NCBI RefSeq assembly: GCF_020010925.1
Contig: NZ_JAGJBZ010000001.1
Location: 2,958,001 to 3,022,000 of the forward strand
DNA from: Streptomyces griseiscabiei
Lineage (GTDB): Bacteria; Actinomycetota; Actinomycetes; Streptomycetales; Streptomycetaceae
Direction: 5' to 3'
Length of the DNA: 64,000 nucleotides
Shown in pieces: positions 63,312 to 64,000 of this stretch. A program made the position numbers and the translations under genes. Under the pieces are notes generated by a model, which did not search any database, had not been told where the DNA came from, and saw nothing but the letters and a program-made list of their open reading frames with translations. Numbering within the stretch: the stretch's first letter is position 1; each line of letters opens with the position of its first letter.

Positions 63312-64000
63312 CTACTCGTCCTCCTCCTCGGCGCTCTCCGCCTCCGTGGCCGCGCCACCCGCCTCCAGCAGCCGGTCGAGCTGCCGGCCCACGATGCGCT
63401 TGAACTTGCGCTGCTGCGGACGCGTACGGTCCAGCACCGCCACCTCCAGCCGCTCGGCGGGGATCTCCCGCTGCGTGCCGTTGGTGTCACGGGACAGGGC
63501 CTGCACGGCGAGCTTCAGCGCCTCCGCCAGGGACATGCCGTCCTGATGACGCTGGTCCAGATAGGTGCTGATCTGCTCGGCGTTACCACCGACCGCCACC
63601 GAGCCGTGCTCGTCCACGATCGAACCGTCGTGCGGCAGCCGGTAGATCTGGTCGCCCTCGGGGGTCTCCCCCACCTCGGCCACGACCAGCTCCACCTCAT
63701 ACGGCTTCTCGGCCGCCGAGGAGAAGATCGTGCCCAGCGTCTGCGCGTAGACGTTCGCCAGACCACGGGCGGTCACGTCGTCACGGTCGTAGGTGTAACC
63801 ACGGAGATCGGCGTACCGCACACCGCCGATCCGCAGGTTCTCGTACTCGTTGTACTTACCGGCGGCGGCGAAACCGATCCGGTCGTAGATCTCGCTGAAC
63901 TTGTGCAGCGCGCGGGACGGGTTCTCGCCGACGAACACGATGCCGTCGGCGTACTGCAGCACGACGAGGCTGCGACCACGGGCGATGCCCTTGCGGGCGT
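63312..64000 (-). CDS. prcA: 20S proteasome alpha subunit (partial, C-terminal part)
   Basis: The start is beyond the right edge; about 229 residues are present. [72 protein letters not shown] matches proteasome alpha chains; the tail is long, with [15 protein letters not shown] and an acidic end. PrcA with PrcB forms the proteasome core that degrades pupylated proteins. Consistent with pafA nearby. Confidence 0.95.
   Translation of the reverse strand, partial: ARKGIARGRSLVVLQYADGIVFVGENPSRALHKFSEIYDRIGFAAAGKYNEYENLRIGGVRYADLRGYTYDRDDVTARGLANVYAQTLGTIFSSAAEKPYEVELVVAEVGETPEGDQIYRLPHDGSIVDEHGSVAVGGNAEQISTYLDQRHQDGMSLAEALKLAVQALSRDTNGTQREIPAERLEVAVLDRTRPQQRKFKRIVGRQLDRLLEAGGAATEAESAEEEDE

Overview
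The window reads as a chromosomal segment of a Streptomyces. The DNA is very GC-rich with strong third-position GC, several genes start with GTG or TTG, and the gene order (pheT-pheS, rplT-rpmI-infC, a glnA4-type locus, conservon 9, a HelY-like helicase, tatC-tatA, pafC-pafB, pafA, prcA) matches what I remember of the S. coelicolor SCO1594-SCO1643 region. Gene-for-gene equivalence to S. coelicolor is from memory, not from a search.

Layout. 1-6.0 kb: translation genes on the minus strand (pheT partial, pheS, an orphan PAS histidine kinase, a TrmH-type rRNA methyltransferase, rplT, rpmI, infC with a probable ATC start and an attenuator-like leader). 6.3-15.1 kb: DUF1844 protein, a MITE-like element inserted exactly at its stop codon, an SseB-domain protein, a secreted serine hydrolase, a mycosin-like protease coupled to a repeat-rich membrane protein, a PLP-dependent aldolase/deaminase-type protein and a DUF2510 membrane protein. 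15.1-21.9 kb: an ethanolamine (or related amine) catabolic locus made of a GlnA4-type gamma-glutamyl ligase, an aldehyde dehydrogenase, an SDR dehydrogenase, a FadR-type regulator, an ethanolamine-type permease and a PuuD-like hydrolase. 22.0-34.4 kb: LysR regulator and TDT transporter, metal-chelate-binding protein with an XRE/cupin regulator, glycine betaine ABC transporter, 5'-3' exonuclease, iron-regulated siderophore-interacting protein, N-formylglutamate amidohydrolase and an APC permease. 35.1-41.8 kb: an atypical terpene synthase, an RluA pseudouridine synthase and conservon 9 (rarABCD plus a CYP157-type P450 lacking the ExxR motif). 42.2-49.9 kb: a TetR regulator divergent from a urea/guanidine carboxylase and allophanate hydrolase operon. 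50-64 kb: HelY-like helicase, small secreted protein, tatC-tatA, small proteins, pafC-pafB, two FKBP peptidyl-prolyl isomerases, pafA, an MFS transporter with a LacI regulator, and partial prcA.

How the parts work together. The APC permease at 32.9 kb and the carboxylase operon at 43 kb carry nearly the same inverted repeat in front of them, so the TetR encoded beside the operon probably controls both as one nitrogen-scavenging regulon. The glnA4 block can be read as a complete gamma-glutamylated route from ethanolamine to glycine plus glutamate. PafA, PafB/PafC and PrcA belong to the pupylation/proteasome and DNA-damage functions typical of actinobacteria. Non-coding interest is concentrated in a dispersed inverted-repeat family (four sites), the MITE-like element, a minisatellite-like spacer at 31.4-31.8 kb, and several unassigned operator-like palindromes.
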